Origin: Stenocarpella maydis
Taxonomy: Eukaryota > Ascomycota > Sordariomycetes > Diaporthales > Diaporthaceae
DNA: 64,000 bases
Direction of reading: 5' to 3'
NCBI GenBank assembly: GCA_002270565.1
Contig: NQMI01000064.1
Span: 187,404-251,403, forward strand
How positions within the stretch are numbered: position 1 is the stretch's first letter; the number at the start of each line of letters is the position of its first letter. The position numbers were made by a program, and so were the translations under genes. Positions 1 through 10,130 of this stretch are shown here, in pieces. The notes under the pieces are model-generated. The model was not told the origin of the DNA and did not search any database. It saw only the letters and a program-made list of their open reading frames with translations.

Positions 1-289
1 GCGCAAATGTCAATTCCAATGCTCCAAAAAAGAACCGCCCTGCTAATGATACACGATATCTTTCCTAACACCTACAAGTCCGCAGTAATCCATTTTTTGG
101 CCAATGCTGGTATTAACTTTGCGTTTGTTCCGGCGCCCAATAATTCATTCCACCAGAAGCGTCAAGTAGTCGGTGGTCTGATTTCCTTTTCCCTCCCCAA
201 CCGGAGGATTAAGGGTCAGACCGTCAGAGTCCTCATAATCCCCACCCTATGCTCTTGGTCCCACTAGGGGAGCTCAAGAGCCAGCTGCC
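1..289. other. 3' flank of the Mam3-like gene
   Basis: No convincing gene. An 86-codon open frame on the plus strand (7-267) resembles nothing I know. The stretch is probably 3' UTR and intergenic DNA downstream of the minus-strand gene ending at 290. Confidence 0.5.
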
Positions 290-2835
290 CTACTTGCCGC
301 CCTTTCTCTTCTTCCTGCGGTTGTTCTTCTTTTTGCCGCCGTTGTTGCTGTTACCACCGGCCTGCGTAGATGTTTTTGACGTCTCCGCGGCGGCATCGCC
401 TGGCGCTGCCGGACTGCTGGGGCCGCTCCTGTTCTCGTCGCCATCTGTTGATTGAGACGCATGCAATTCAATGTTGAGGTTGGCCCGGCTGGCGCTCTTG
501 GCATTTCGGTCGGACCCACCCTGCTCCTCCTCGTCCTCGTTGCTGCTGGTCGTCTCCAGCACCACCTTGCGGATGCCTCTCGACTCCACAATGTTCTCGG
601 TGATGCTACCGCTGCGCGCAAAGAGGTCTTTCCTGTGTGAGTATGGGCTTGTCGGCTCGCCAGGTGTCAACAAGTCGCTACCCGAGTCAGAGCCCTTGGT
701 ATGCAGCTCCTGTTGTGGCGGCTGCGCCGTGACTGCCGCATAGCTGTGCTGCGGGGCCGTCTGAGTGGTCTGAAGGCCCTTGCTTGCAGTGTCATCCGCG
801 TCTGCCTTGTCCGGGGAGCTGTTCTCAATACCTCGGGATTGAGGCGCGTGTCCGGTTGCGCCGTACTTCTGGGCCAGGGCTTGCGCACCATCCTTGGGTG
901 TAAGTGCCGGCCGCAGCAGGGACGTCGTCTCGTCGTTTTCCTCGTCGTCACCCTCGACCCATGGCTCTTCTGGTATGACCTGCTCGGCCATCGGGCTCGA
1001 CCTCGGCTGCTCATGCACAACAACGCCGGGCTTGACCTTGACGGTGGTGGATTTGGTAGCCTTGGGGTTGGAGGCTGGGTTGGACGGGCCGAGGTGCTTC
1101 AGATGCTGCCTTATGTCATTGTAGCTTGCCCTCACCGGTACATTCTCCATCCTGCCATCGAGCCCAGCAGAGGCGCGCCGCAACAGGAACGTGCCGGGCA
1201 TGGGGCTGCCACTTCCAGGCTGGTCGGGAGAGTCACCCGTCTCAGCCGCCGAGTTGTATCTCTTCCTGCAGGCCTCGTAGTTGTCTGCCGAGTCCTCCTC
1301 GCCGACCTTTGTGTCCTCACTAGATTTACTTTCGGTCCCCTCGGCCCCCAGTTGGCCGTGGGACAACCGCCGTTGGTAGCGGGCCTTGGGTGCCGGCGCC
1401 ATGCGACGGATAGCCTTGTGGACATCAATGTACACATCGGATTCGTCAATGATTTCCCTGTTGGTGGATTGCTGTCAGCCTAATCAAGTTCGGCCACGCT
1501 CTTGGTCCTTGAGGAGGCGGGGTCGGGGGGGAAGGGGAAGCTTACTCTCCGATCAACTCCTCAATGACGTCCTCCAAGGTGACGACGCCGAGGGCACCGT
1601 GGTCGTCACCTGGGGCATCGGAAACCAAAACCATGTGCGACTTTCCCTCCTGGAAAAAGTTGATGATATCGAGGCAGCTCGTCTCGGGGCGGGTCTCGGG
1701 CAGGGTAGCCAGAGGGAAGTCGCTGACCCTCTTGCAGTCTTCAGGGTCGTAGGTGATGAGGATCTTGACCAGGAGCATTCCTATGAAGTTGGTCCGGTTC
1801 CCGATCTCGTGGATGGGAATGCGCGAGTACCCAGCCGAGAGGATCATGTCGATCTTCTCCTCGTCCAGGACGGTGTCCTCGGACATGATAAAAACGTCCT
1901 CCATTGGGGTCATCACGTCGTGGACAGGCTTCTCCTTGAGCTCGAGCACGGCGCCGATGATTGTGATCTCGTCCTCGTTGAGGCGATGGGCTGCTGGGCC
2001 CATGGTGTGGTGGAGGGTGACCAGCGTCTTGAGGCCGCTCTTCTTGTATACGGTACCGTGGTCCTCACCCAGGACCCAGTCGAGGAGCTTGGCGGTGGGC
2101 CAGGCAACGGGTGCCATCAGGTACATCATGAGGAGCACAGGCTTTGACATGTAGCCACCGATGGCGAGGCCGTAGCGGACACAGACGGACTGGGGGACGA
2201 CCTCTCCGAAGATAACTGGAGAACGGGAGCAGCTGTCAGTGTGCTGTGCCGGAAAACATGTGCCATGCAATCGGATGCGGCCAGGGCGACTTACCGATCA
2301 GTACGGTAGAGCCGACGACAGCAGCCACTCCTCCGCCCAGACACCGGTCAAGAACAACAGGCAGGGTCTGCGATAGATTGTCAGTAAAGCCCACCTCCTG
2401 CTGCCATGCCACGAGGCGGAGCTCCGAGGAAAAGGGGCCGGGCCGGGACGGGCATACCTCGTTGACGATGACATTGCTGAGGAGCAGGGTGACGAGGACC
2501 CAGTGCTTGCCCTTCTCGAGCAGGAGCAGGACGCGGGCGGCGTTCTTCTGCTGGGGCTCTGTGGGATCCTGGGAGATGACTTGCAGGTAGACGCTGTCCT
2601 GGCCCATGAGGGCGATGGTCAGGCCGGCAAAGGCGCCGCCGAGCAGGACGAGGAAGATGGAGGCGACAAGGAGGATCCATAGCTCGGTGCCCTGCTCCTC
2701 GTTGCCGTCGTGCAGCTCGTCGAGGATGTGGATGGGGGCGGCGGAGGCGACGCCGAGGGTGAAGACGGCCCTGGAGAGCCCCAGGACGGCCGGGCGGAAG
2801 GCCATGAGCGGGTGGGAGCGGGCCTGCTGCCTCAT
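290..2835 (-). CDS. MAM3: Mam3/CNNM-type membrane protein with DUF21 and CBS domains
   Basis: Four exons: 2835-2458, 2367-2295, 2215-1546 and 1457-290. Together they give 763 codons including the stop (762 aa), in frame throughout, with GT-AG introns. An N-terminal hydrophobic stretch (about residues 13-33) is followed by the multi-pass DUF21/CNNM membrane domain (about 50-230), rich in Leu/Val/Ala. Next comes a tandem CBS pair (about 250-400) containing [12 protein letters not shown] and [16 protein letters not shown], which are hallmarks of the CorC/CNNM/Mam3 group. The remaining half is disordered and low-complexity, ending in a Lys/Arg-rich tail ([13 protein letters not shown]). Yeast Mam3 is a vacuolar membrane protein linked to metal (Mn, Co, Zn) tolerance; a similar role in divalent metal homeostasis here is inference. 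The start is the first ATG before the hydrophobic segment. The downstream neighbour lies beyond the window edge. Confidence 0.9.
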
Positions 2836-3494
2836 GGTTGCGGGCGGTGGGAGCGTCGTCGGATGACGCGCCGTGGTGGATGTGAGTGAGCTTCTCTCCT
2901 GTCGGACCTGCGGATTGGGGCTGTCAGTGTCGGTGTGCGTGTGCGTGTGTGTGTGTGTGTGTTCGGTGCCGATATCGATTCCATCAGCACCAGGGGCACG
3001 GGCCGTAACGGCAGCACCTGTATATCTCCAATTGGAGCAGGCAGCAGGTACTTGGATGGAGCTGTTTTTTTTTTTTTGGGGGGGNNNNCCCCCCCCTACC
3101 TCTCAGTCTCCTTTCCTGTGCGGCCTCTGTTGTGTGTGCGCCTGCACGACCTAGGTACTTCTATATTCCTACCTGGGTGCATCACATCCGGAGGTGGCAT
3201 GCTTGGTGCTCAGATATACTCCGTGCGACTACGGCACTGCGCATTTGTTTGCGTGGGACCAGCTTCGCCCCCGAAACGAGGCTCTGGGATTGCAACCGCT
3301 GACCACCACCGACCGACGAGGATGGCTTGTGTTGTCCGTGTATGCGCATGTTATCATGCATGGCTCAGCGCCCGCCGTCAGCTGCGCTGCCGTGCCACCC
3401 ACAAGCTGCCACACCGTGAAATCGTCGCCTCCCATCCGTGACCCGCCTCGCCCACACAAGAGGCCATCTACATGGCAGTAGGCACAGGGCATCC
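2836..3494. other. Intergenic: GT microsatellite and gap Ns
   Basis: 5' region of the Mam3-like gene. It holds a (GT)n-rich microsatellite (about 2934-2961) and a T/G homopolymer that runs into four Ns (3085-3088) followed by a C run. No gene is visible. Confidence 0.6.
3085..3088. other. Four undetermined bases inside a homopolymer
   Basis: NNNN sits between a G run and a C run directly after about 13 Ts. This is a sequencing or assembly ambiguity, not a feature of the organism. Confidence 0.95.
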
Positions 3495-5332
3495 CTAAAG
3501 CCTCACGAGGTTGACATCCAGGATGCCATCGGCCCGTCCCAGGTCCTCGAGCACCTCCTTGGTCACCTCCCCGTCCACCCCCAGGATCATCAGGGCCTCG
3601 TTGTCCCCCTTCCTCTTGTCCGCTCCAGACGCAGCCGCCGCCGCCGCCGCCTTCTTGTCCAGCGCCGCGACCTGCATGAAGGTGACGTTGATGCCGAACC
3701 TGCCCAGGATCATGCCCACGTTGCCCACCTTGCCCGGCTCGTCGTAGTTGTGCAGCACCAGCAGCGTGCCCTCGGGCGTGAAGCTGCACGTGAACCGGTC
3801 CAGCCGGCTGATCTGCACCTCGCTGCCGCTCACGTAGCCCTCGATCACCTGCTCAGCCTCGCCGCCGTCCTGCAGCGACCGGAGCGTCACCAGCGACGCG
3901 TACACCAGATCCTCCCTGCCGCCCTCGCGCGCGTGTGTCTCGGAGATGGCGATGCCCTTGTCCCGGGCGATCATGCCGGCGTTGACGATGTTGACGTCGC
4001 GGCCCCCGCTGTCGCTGATGCTGCTGGTCAGCCCCTTGACCAGCGCCGCGTACAGCGGCCGGGTGTTGGACACCCCGGCCAGCTCGCCCTGGTATCGCAG
4101 CTCGAACCGCCGCCCGCCGATCATGCCGCCGCGCCGCCCGACATAGTGCTGCGTGTAGAGCCCGCCCATCCTCTCCACCAGCCGCACGTACGGCTGCAGC
4201 TTGCGGTATTCCTGCGGCGCCATCAGCGGGACGTTCACAGCCGCCGTCGGCAGCCCGCCGCGCAGCACCTCCGCCACCTGCGTGCACACGTCCAGCGACA
4301 CGTTCTCCTGCGCCTCCACCGTCGACGCCCCCAGGTGCGGCGTCGCCACGCACCTGGGGTGCTGCGAGAGCCTCTCCGCCGCCGACCCGGGCTTCGGGGG
4401 CTCGCTCGTGAACACGTCGATGCCCGCGCCCGCGATCCACCCCTCGTCCAGCGCCCTGACCAGCGCCTCCTCGTTGTAGATGCCCCCCCGTGCGACGTTG
4501 AGCACCCTCGCCGTCTTCTTCATCGACCGGAGCTCGGCCTCGCCGAGCAGGTTCAGCGTGCTCGCGATCAGCGGCGTGTGGATGGTCAAGAAGTCAACCT
4601 GTGGCAGCATCTCCTCGAGTGAGCCCACCGTCTCGACCCCGTTCTCCCGCGCCACATCCGCGCTCATGTAGGGATCGACCCCGACGACCTCCATCCCCAG
4701 CCCGATCGCCATGCGAGCCACCTTCATTCCCACCTTGCCCAGCCCCACGATCCCAAGCACCTTGCGCGCCACCTCGACGCCCACAAGCGCGCCCCGCTCC
4801 CACCTTCCATCTTTGACGCTCGCATCCGCCCTGCCCACGTTCCGCGCCGCCGCCAGCAGCAGCGCGATTGTGTGCTCGGCGGCGGCGACGATGTTCCCTG
4901 CTGGGGAGTTGACCACGATGATGCCGTGCCCCGTCGCCGCCTCCACGTCGATGTTATCAACGCCCACGCCCGCCCGCGCCACAACCCGCAGCTTGCCCGC
5001 CGCCGCGAGCACGTCCGCCGTGACCTTGGTCTCGGAGCGGACTATGAGCGCCTCTGGTGCCTGTTAACCACCTGCTACGGGCCCCAAAGTGACAGATCCC
5101 GGGGTATCCCCGGCGCCACAGGGTTTGGGAAACTATAGCGAGGGTGAGAATGGTACTCACGATAGGATGGGATCAACGAAAGTAGGTCCGCGGGCGCGAG
5201 GCCCGGCCGCACGTCCACCTCGAAGCGCGCCTCCTGCAGCAGCGAGAGCCCGTCTGGCGACACCTTCTCCGGGACGAGGATCCGGGGCACCGTGCCATTC
5301 GTGTGGCCTGTTGCGGACGGTGTCAGGGCCAT
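3495..5332 (-). CDS. D-3-phosphoglycerate dehydrogenase, long form with ACT domain
   Basis: Catalyses the first committed step of serine synthesis: 3-phosphoglycerate to 3-phosphohydroxypyruvate with NAD+. Two exons, 5332-5161 and 5053-3495. The phase-1 junction reads ...PSY-Q-ALIVRSETKV, giving 577 codons including the stop (576 aa). Visible features are ARAGVGVDNID, the Rossmann motif GIVGLGKVG (about residues 158-166), the catalytic-Arg motif NVARGG and the catalytic His in TPHLGAST. A C-terminal ACT regulatory domain carries an Ala/Lys-rich insertion (AALDKKAAAAAAASG). It is about 100 residues longer than yeast SER3/SER33 and matches the longer bacterial-type I layout with an intervening domain before ACT. 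5332 is the first in-frame ATG. An alternative acceptor 7 nt upstream breaks the frame, so the CAG at 5056-5054 was chosen. Serine feedback through ACT is plausible but not shown. Confidence 0.93.
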
Positions 5333-6262
5333 GGCGACAGTGGGGTGTTGTATCTGCCCGTGAGTTGTGATTTGGCGCAATGTGTGGTGTTTGTTTTATG
5401 TCAGAGTCGGGGCGGCACAGAGCTCCCCCTCAGCTGGGTGTAGACACGGTAGGCGGGGGGCAGCTTTGTCTGCGGCTCGACTGAATTGCCAATGGCATAG
5501 AAGAAGAAGCTGAGTAGGAGGGAAAGGAGAGGAGGAGAATGGAGGAGCGAGAAGAGAAGACCGACCCGCTCTCATGAAGGAGGCCACGGGTACGGATGAG
5601 CAATAACACCACCCAGCAGTTGCGCATCCCGTGTCCAAGTGAGGGGGGCCTATAGGAAGCATTGGCGATGCGAGAACGTGCGTGTCCACCCGCAACTCAG
5701 TCGGGGGCCGAAAGAGCTCAAAGCGAGAACCCGCTCGGCTGCGGGGGATCCACCCTCTAGGCTCGGTTTCCCCACGGGGGGGGGAGCTTAGCTACCTGGT
5801 TACATGCAAGGCATGATGACACCTGTGAGACACGGCCGGGCCCTTTCAGGCTGATCTATTGCTGGTGGTTGGCGTGCAGACGGCGTGGGGGCACGGCGAC
5901 AATACCTACCTGGACGGATGCGAGTGGTCCAAATCTGAATATATATATACATATATATATACGGATGCGAGTGGTCCAAATCTGAATATATATATACATA
6001 TATATATATATAAAGGTACAAAACAACATTGAACCTTGCTATTGCGACTGCAGGAGACTTGCAGCTTGGAATGCATGCTCACATGTGTTTTGGTTCATGA
6101 TTGGTTCCTGACTTGTTCCTACGCAGCTCACAGTCATCATTAGAGAACATGGCCGGTCCAGAGGTTCGTTCTGTCTTGTGCTTCCTATGATCACCTGGCT
6201 ACCGCGCTGGGACTTCTGTCCACCTCTTAAGGAATGATCGATAGTGGCAGCCTTCACACACG
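5333..6262. other. Intergenic with AT-rich tandem duplication
   Basis: No gene is supported. Contains the duplicated 47-bp unit at 5914-6012, annotated separately. Confidence 0.6.
5914..6012. repeat. Two-copy 47-bp tandem repeat with (AT)n
   Basis: The unit begins ACGGATGCGAGTGGTCC and ends in an AT/ATAC microsatellite. Copy 1 starts at 5914 and copy 2 at 5961. The copies are nearly identical, so the duplication looks recent, probably slippage or unequal exchange at the AT tract. Confidence 0.85.
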
Positions 6263-7411
6263 TTACAAATCCCCATTCGCGACAATCTCGACCCAGTAGT
6301 TGTCCGGGTCGAGGATAAACGCCACGTTCTTCATCCTCCCGTCCGTCAGGCGCTTCTTCCAGCTGACATTCAGGCTCTCGAGCCGCTCGCAGGCCTTGGT
6401 GAGGTTGTCAACCGTGATGCAGATGTGGCCAAAGCCTTGGGGCTGGTCGTTGCCGTTGTGGTAGCTGAAGCTCTCGTCCTTCTCCGTGCCGTGGTTCCAG
6501 GTCAGCTCCAGCAGGCCCTCCCGGTCGGCCGTCTTGCCGTCCTCTGGCAGACCCTGCTCGCCTGGGTACCCGAGGAAATACAATGTGAAGCCGGCCGAAG
6601 GGTTCCCAGCCTCGCGCAGGAGAGACATGCCCAGGACTTCCTGGTAGAACTTGAGTGACTTCTCAGCGTCCTTTACGCGGATCATTGTGTGGTTCATTCG
6701 GTAGCTTCCAATGTCCGTCTCCTTGACGCCTTCGGTCTCCTCGATGGGCTTGCGTCCAATGATCTCAACCCAGTACCCATCTGGGTCCAGCGCGAAGGCA
6801 ATGTGCTTCATGCGGCCGTCGGTGAGCTTCTTTTGGAACCTGTACCCGGCGTCCTCCAGTCGCTGGCACGCGGCCTGGATGTTGTCCTGCGTCGGGAATT
6901 AGCCATCATGGAGCTGTTGAACGACGACACCAGCGGCCGGGTTGGCCACCTACAACACTGATGCACGTGTGGCCAAAGCCTCGATGTGGCTCCGTGTTGC
7001 CGTTGTTGATCTTGTACTCGGGGTCATTTTCGGTGCCGTAATTATGCGTGAGCTCAATGAGTCCCTCTCTGTCGGTTACGTGTTTCCCATGAGACAGGGC
7101 GTTGGGGCCGTCATAGCCCAAGAAGTACAAGTCAAACTTTGCCTCGGGGAACTCCGCCTTCCGGATAACCTTCATGCCCAAGAACTCGTAGAATTTGACT
7201 GGAACGGGGACGGTCTTTCAGCCGACTGCCGTGAGTGTAGTCCACTCTACCCTTGGCGACCATCAACCTACCTGACTCCTTCGGGTCCTTCACCCGAATC
7301 CTATGTTGGCGATCTTGTCAGTGCCAAACCTCACCACCTTTTGCCGCTCGACCCGCAAGCCTACATGGTGTGATTGAACTTGTAGCTCTTGGTTTCAGTA
7401 GCTGCTGCCAT
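6263..7411 (-). CDS. GLO1: Lactoylglutathione lyase (glyoxalase I), two-domain fungal form
   Basis: Converts the methylglyoxal-glutathione hemithioacetal to S-D-lactoylglutathione in the cytosol. Four exons: 7411-7365, 7300-7272 (only 29 nt), 7198-6954 and 6886-6263. They total 315 codons including the stop (314 aa). Two VOC/glyoxalase domains lie in tandem, as in yeast Glo1. Each has a metal-ligand His start (FNHTMIRVKDP; MNHTMIRVKDAEKS), an ELTHNYGTENDP or ELTWNHGTEKDE strand with the Glu ligand, and a DPDGYWVEI or DPDNYWVEI end. All splice junctions are GT-AG and phases agree. It is transcribed away from the ADH6-like gene at 8629, and both may draw on the shared spacer. The short exons make this gene easy to mis-annotate automatically. 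Confidence 0.95.
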
Positions 7412-8628
7412 GGTTGCGAATAGTCTCGACGCTGCTTTCGTTTCCAGTATAGCTTCACAGAGAGGGCTCGGTCAGACCAGGTGCCGGCTTCTCAGCTATT
7501 TTGAACAGGTGGGGGCCGAGCTCACCTGGCTTCGCGGCTGATTTTGTGACGATGGAGGCTTGCAATCTGAGCCTCTGGAGTGCTCGGACACAGTTGGGTC
7601 TTGTGAGATGCTGCATGAGGAAAATAACCCCTTGGAGAGAAGCTTGTACGTTTCCTGAAGGTTCTATCTAATCGACGAGCCCCGCCCCGCCCCAGACAAA
7701 AAGGCGCGCAATCATTGTGTAGTCACCCAGGGCGTAATCACCCTTTAACAGAGTCCATCACTCCACAGTATTATACTATGTTTTGGGATTTTTTCCAACA
7801 GCTTTAAAAGTGATCAGAATAATGAACGAGACCCTCTGAACCATTAATTATGTGATGTATTTATAACTCCCCCGCTGGATCGAGCTGTCCCACTCGGCTT
7901 GGAGGGAGTAGTTTGTGAGAAGGCTCATTATTGTGTCGAGCCCACCAAAATGGTGGTGACGTCAGGCGAGGGGCATCGGACAGGGCAGAACGTGCTCGGT
8001 CCATTCCGACGGGCTGGAATCCAATTGCTGTGTAAGCCCTCCGCATCGAACGCATCGCCAAAAGGCAATGATCCAGATGATCGTTGTTCTTGTTTGAATC
8101 CCATTCTTAGTCTACCTCCTAACATGGTCATAGTCAAGAGGCCAACGGTCGCCGGACACTGTTGTCCAGCTGGTGCTAATTCGGCGCAGGACTGGGTTGC
8201 TTCAGACGTCATTACATCTTTGATCCCGAGCAGTGTTCCCTCTCTGGCCATGGCTCTCTTTGCCGAACCAGGCCCAGCGTCATACATTATCTTTGTCCTG
8301 CCCGGCCGTCTCTGCCCTGCCTTCTGTAAATGGTAAACCGGATAGGCTAGGAAGGGTTACCCGGCCAGATGGCTGGAAACGTGGGAGGCGCGTTACTCGC
8401 CACCTCTAGAGGTGCTCGACGTCATGAGTAGCCGTGGCCATGCATTGAGAAGCAATTCAACGGTCGGCGAGTATAATAAGTAGTAGGTAGACCGCAGGTA
8501 TCATCCATGGTCTCTCGTCTTGGATTCGAATCTGTGTTAATCTCCTTGGTTCAAGCCTGCCTCCCCTTCATTCAAGCACGACCTCATCACGTTGAAGAGC
8601 CAAGGAAAGCCGATCTCTTAGGCTTAAA
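7412..8628. promoter_or_regulatory. Divergent spacer between GLO1 and the ADH6-like gene
   Basis: About 1.2 kb holding the upstream regions of both genes. A TATA-like TATAATAA lies near 8472-8479, about 150 bp before the ADH start. An ATG at 8507 opens a 66-codon frame that overlaps the ADH start in another frame; it would matter only if transcription starts upstream of it. A 145-codon plus-strand frame (7899-8336) has no recognisable content. Confidence 0.4.
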
Positions 8629-9813
8629 ATGGGATACCCAGACAGCTTCGAGGGCTTCTGCGTCGCAGGGCCCAAGACGTGGAACAGGTTCGAGAAGCAG
8701 GAGCTGACTCCCAAGCCGTTTGGGGACAATGACGTCGACGTCCAGATCGAGGCGTGCGGCGTGTGCGGCTCGGATGTCCACACCATCACCGGCGGCTGGG
8801 GTGACTACGAGGGCCCCCTGTGTGTTGGCCACGAGGTAGTCGGTAAGGTCGTGAAGGTTGGCAAGGCCGTCAGGTCCGGTATCAAGGAGGGCGATCGTGT
8901 GGGCGTCGGCGCCCAGGTCTGGTCATGCCTCAAGTGCCCTCAGTGCACGACTGCGAACGAGAATTACTGCCCACATCTGGTTGTAAGTACAAGTTGACGG
9001 CCACAAACCCCTTTCCCTGCTGCAGAACCATAGAGTCCATACTTAGCCTCAATCTTCCTCCCACTCAAGGATACATACAACTCCCAATACCCAGAGGAAG
9101 CAGGCGGAGGCCAGGCGCATGGTGGGTACGCCTCTCACATCCGAGCGCACGAGTACTACACCTTCAAGATCCCAGACGTGCTGGCCCCGGCGGACGCAGC
9201 ACCCCTCCTCTGCGCGGGCATAACGACCTACTCGCCCCTTGTGCGCGCGGGCATCGGCCCCGGCAAGAAAGTAGCCGTCTGTGGGATCGGCGGGCTGGGC
9301 CACCTGGGAATCCAGTGGAGCGTAGCCCTCGGCGCAGAGACGTACGCGCTGACTCACTCGGAGAGCAAGGTGGACGATATCCGCAAGCTAGGCGCCAAGG
9401 AGGCCATCGTGACAACGGGCAAGGACTGGGCAGCGCCCTGGTCCTTTACGTTCGACTTCATCCTCAATTGTAGCGACATGACACACACCTTCGACCTGAA
9501 GACGTACCTGTCCACGCTAGCCGTCGGCGGAGAGTTCCATATGGTTGGCCTTCCTGACGAGCCGCTGCCCGAGCTGCTGGCTTTCAACTTTGCCGGCAAC
9601 GCCGCAAAGCTCACTGGAAGCCACCTCGGAAGCCATCAAGAGATGGAGGCGATGCTGCAGCTGGCCGCTAACAGGGGCATCCGGCCGTGGGTTGAGAAGA
9701 TCGATATATCTGAGGAGGGGTGCAAGGAGGCTGTGGAGCGTGTCAAGGAGAACAAGGTGCACTACCGGTTCTCCCTGGTTGGATATGACAAGGCTTTTGG
9801 TGCCAAGAGTTAG
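8629..9813 (+). CDS. ADH6: NADP-dependent zinc alcohol dehydrogenase, ADH6/CAD type
   Basis: Cytosolic medium-chain dehydrogenase that reduces aldehydes with NADPH. Two exons, 8629-8982 and 9070-9813, phase 0, 366 codons including the stop (365 aa, against about 360 in yeast Adh6). Catalytic zinc motifs are ACGVCGSDVHTITGG and VGHEVVG. The structural zinc loop has four Cys (CLKCPQCTTANENYC, spacing C-x2-C-x2-C-x7-C). The coenzyme fold motif is GIGGLGHLG. The segment after the intron (GGQAHGGYASHIRAHE) is typical of the cinnamyl-alcohol/ADH6 branch. The intron ends at an AAG acceptor. It is divergent from GLO1. A joint role in methylglyoxal or other aldehyde handling is inference. Confidence 0.93.
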
Positions 9814-10130
9814 AAACCAACACCAACAACCATAAGCAAAGGTTGGATCATACTAGTAGTATATAGGCGTTACCTGTTCTCTTTTGGATATACCAGACCC
9901 TGAGAAAATGAGTCTTCACCAATTAAAGGAGCTGAGAAGTGATGCTCTTTAGCTGCGTAGGCCGGATCCTCAGCTTTCTCAACTGCGTTGATGACACAAG
10001 TGCACGCATACATTGGTGAGAAAATCTATATGCTATGCAGAGTTTTCTTTCCCATCCTAGACGCCAAAGACGGAATCCCACGAGAATACCCATTCGCATA
10101 CATACAAACCATGTTGCTCCCTGTCCTGCT
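9814..10130. other. Convergent 3' spacer
   Basis: 3' flanks of the plus-strand ADH6-like gene and the minus-strand ADE13 gene. No gene seen. Confidence 0.5.

Noticed and set aside
5053..5063. Acceptor at 5061-5063 for the phosphoglycerate dehydrogenase intron
   Set aside because: Shifts the frame; the CAG 7 nt downstream gives a family-consistent junction.
7899..8336. A 145-codon frame between GLO1 and the ADH6-like gene
   Set aside because: Overlaps an equally long frame on the other strand and shows no family features.
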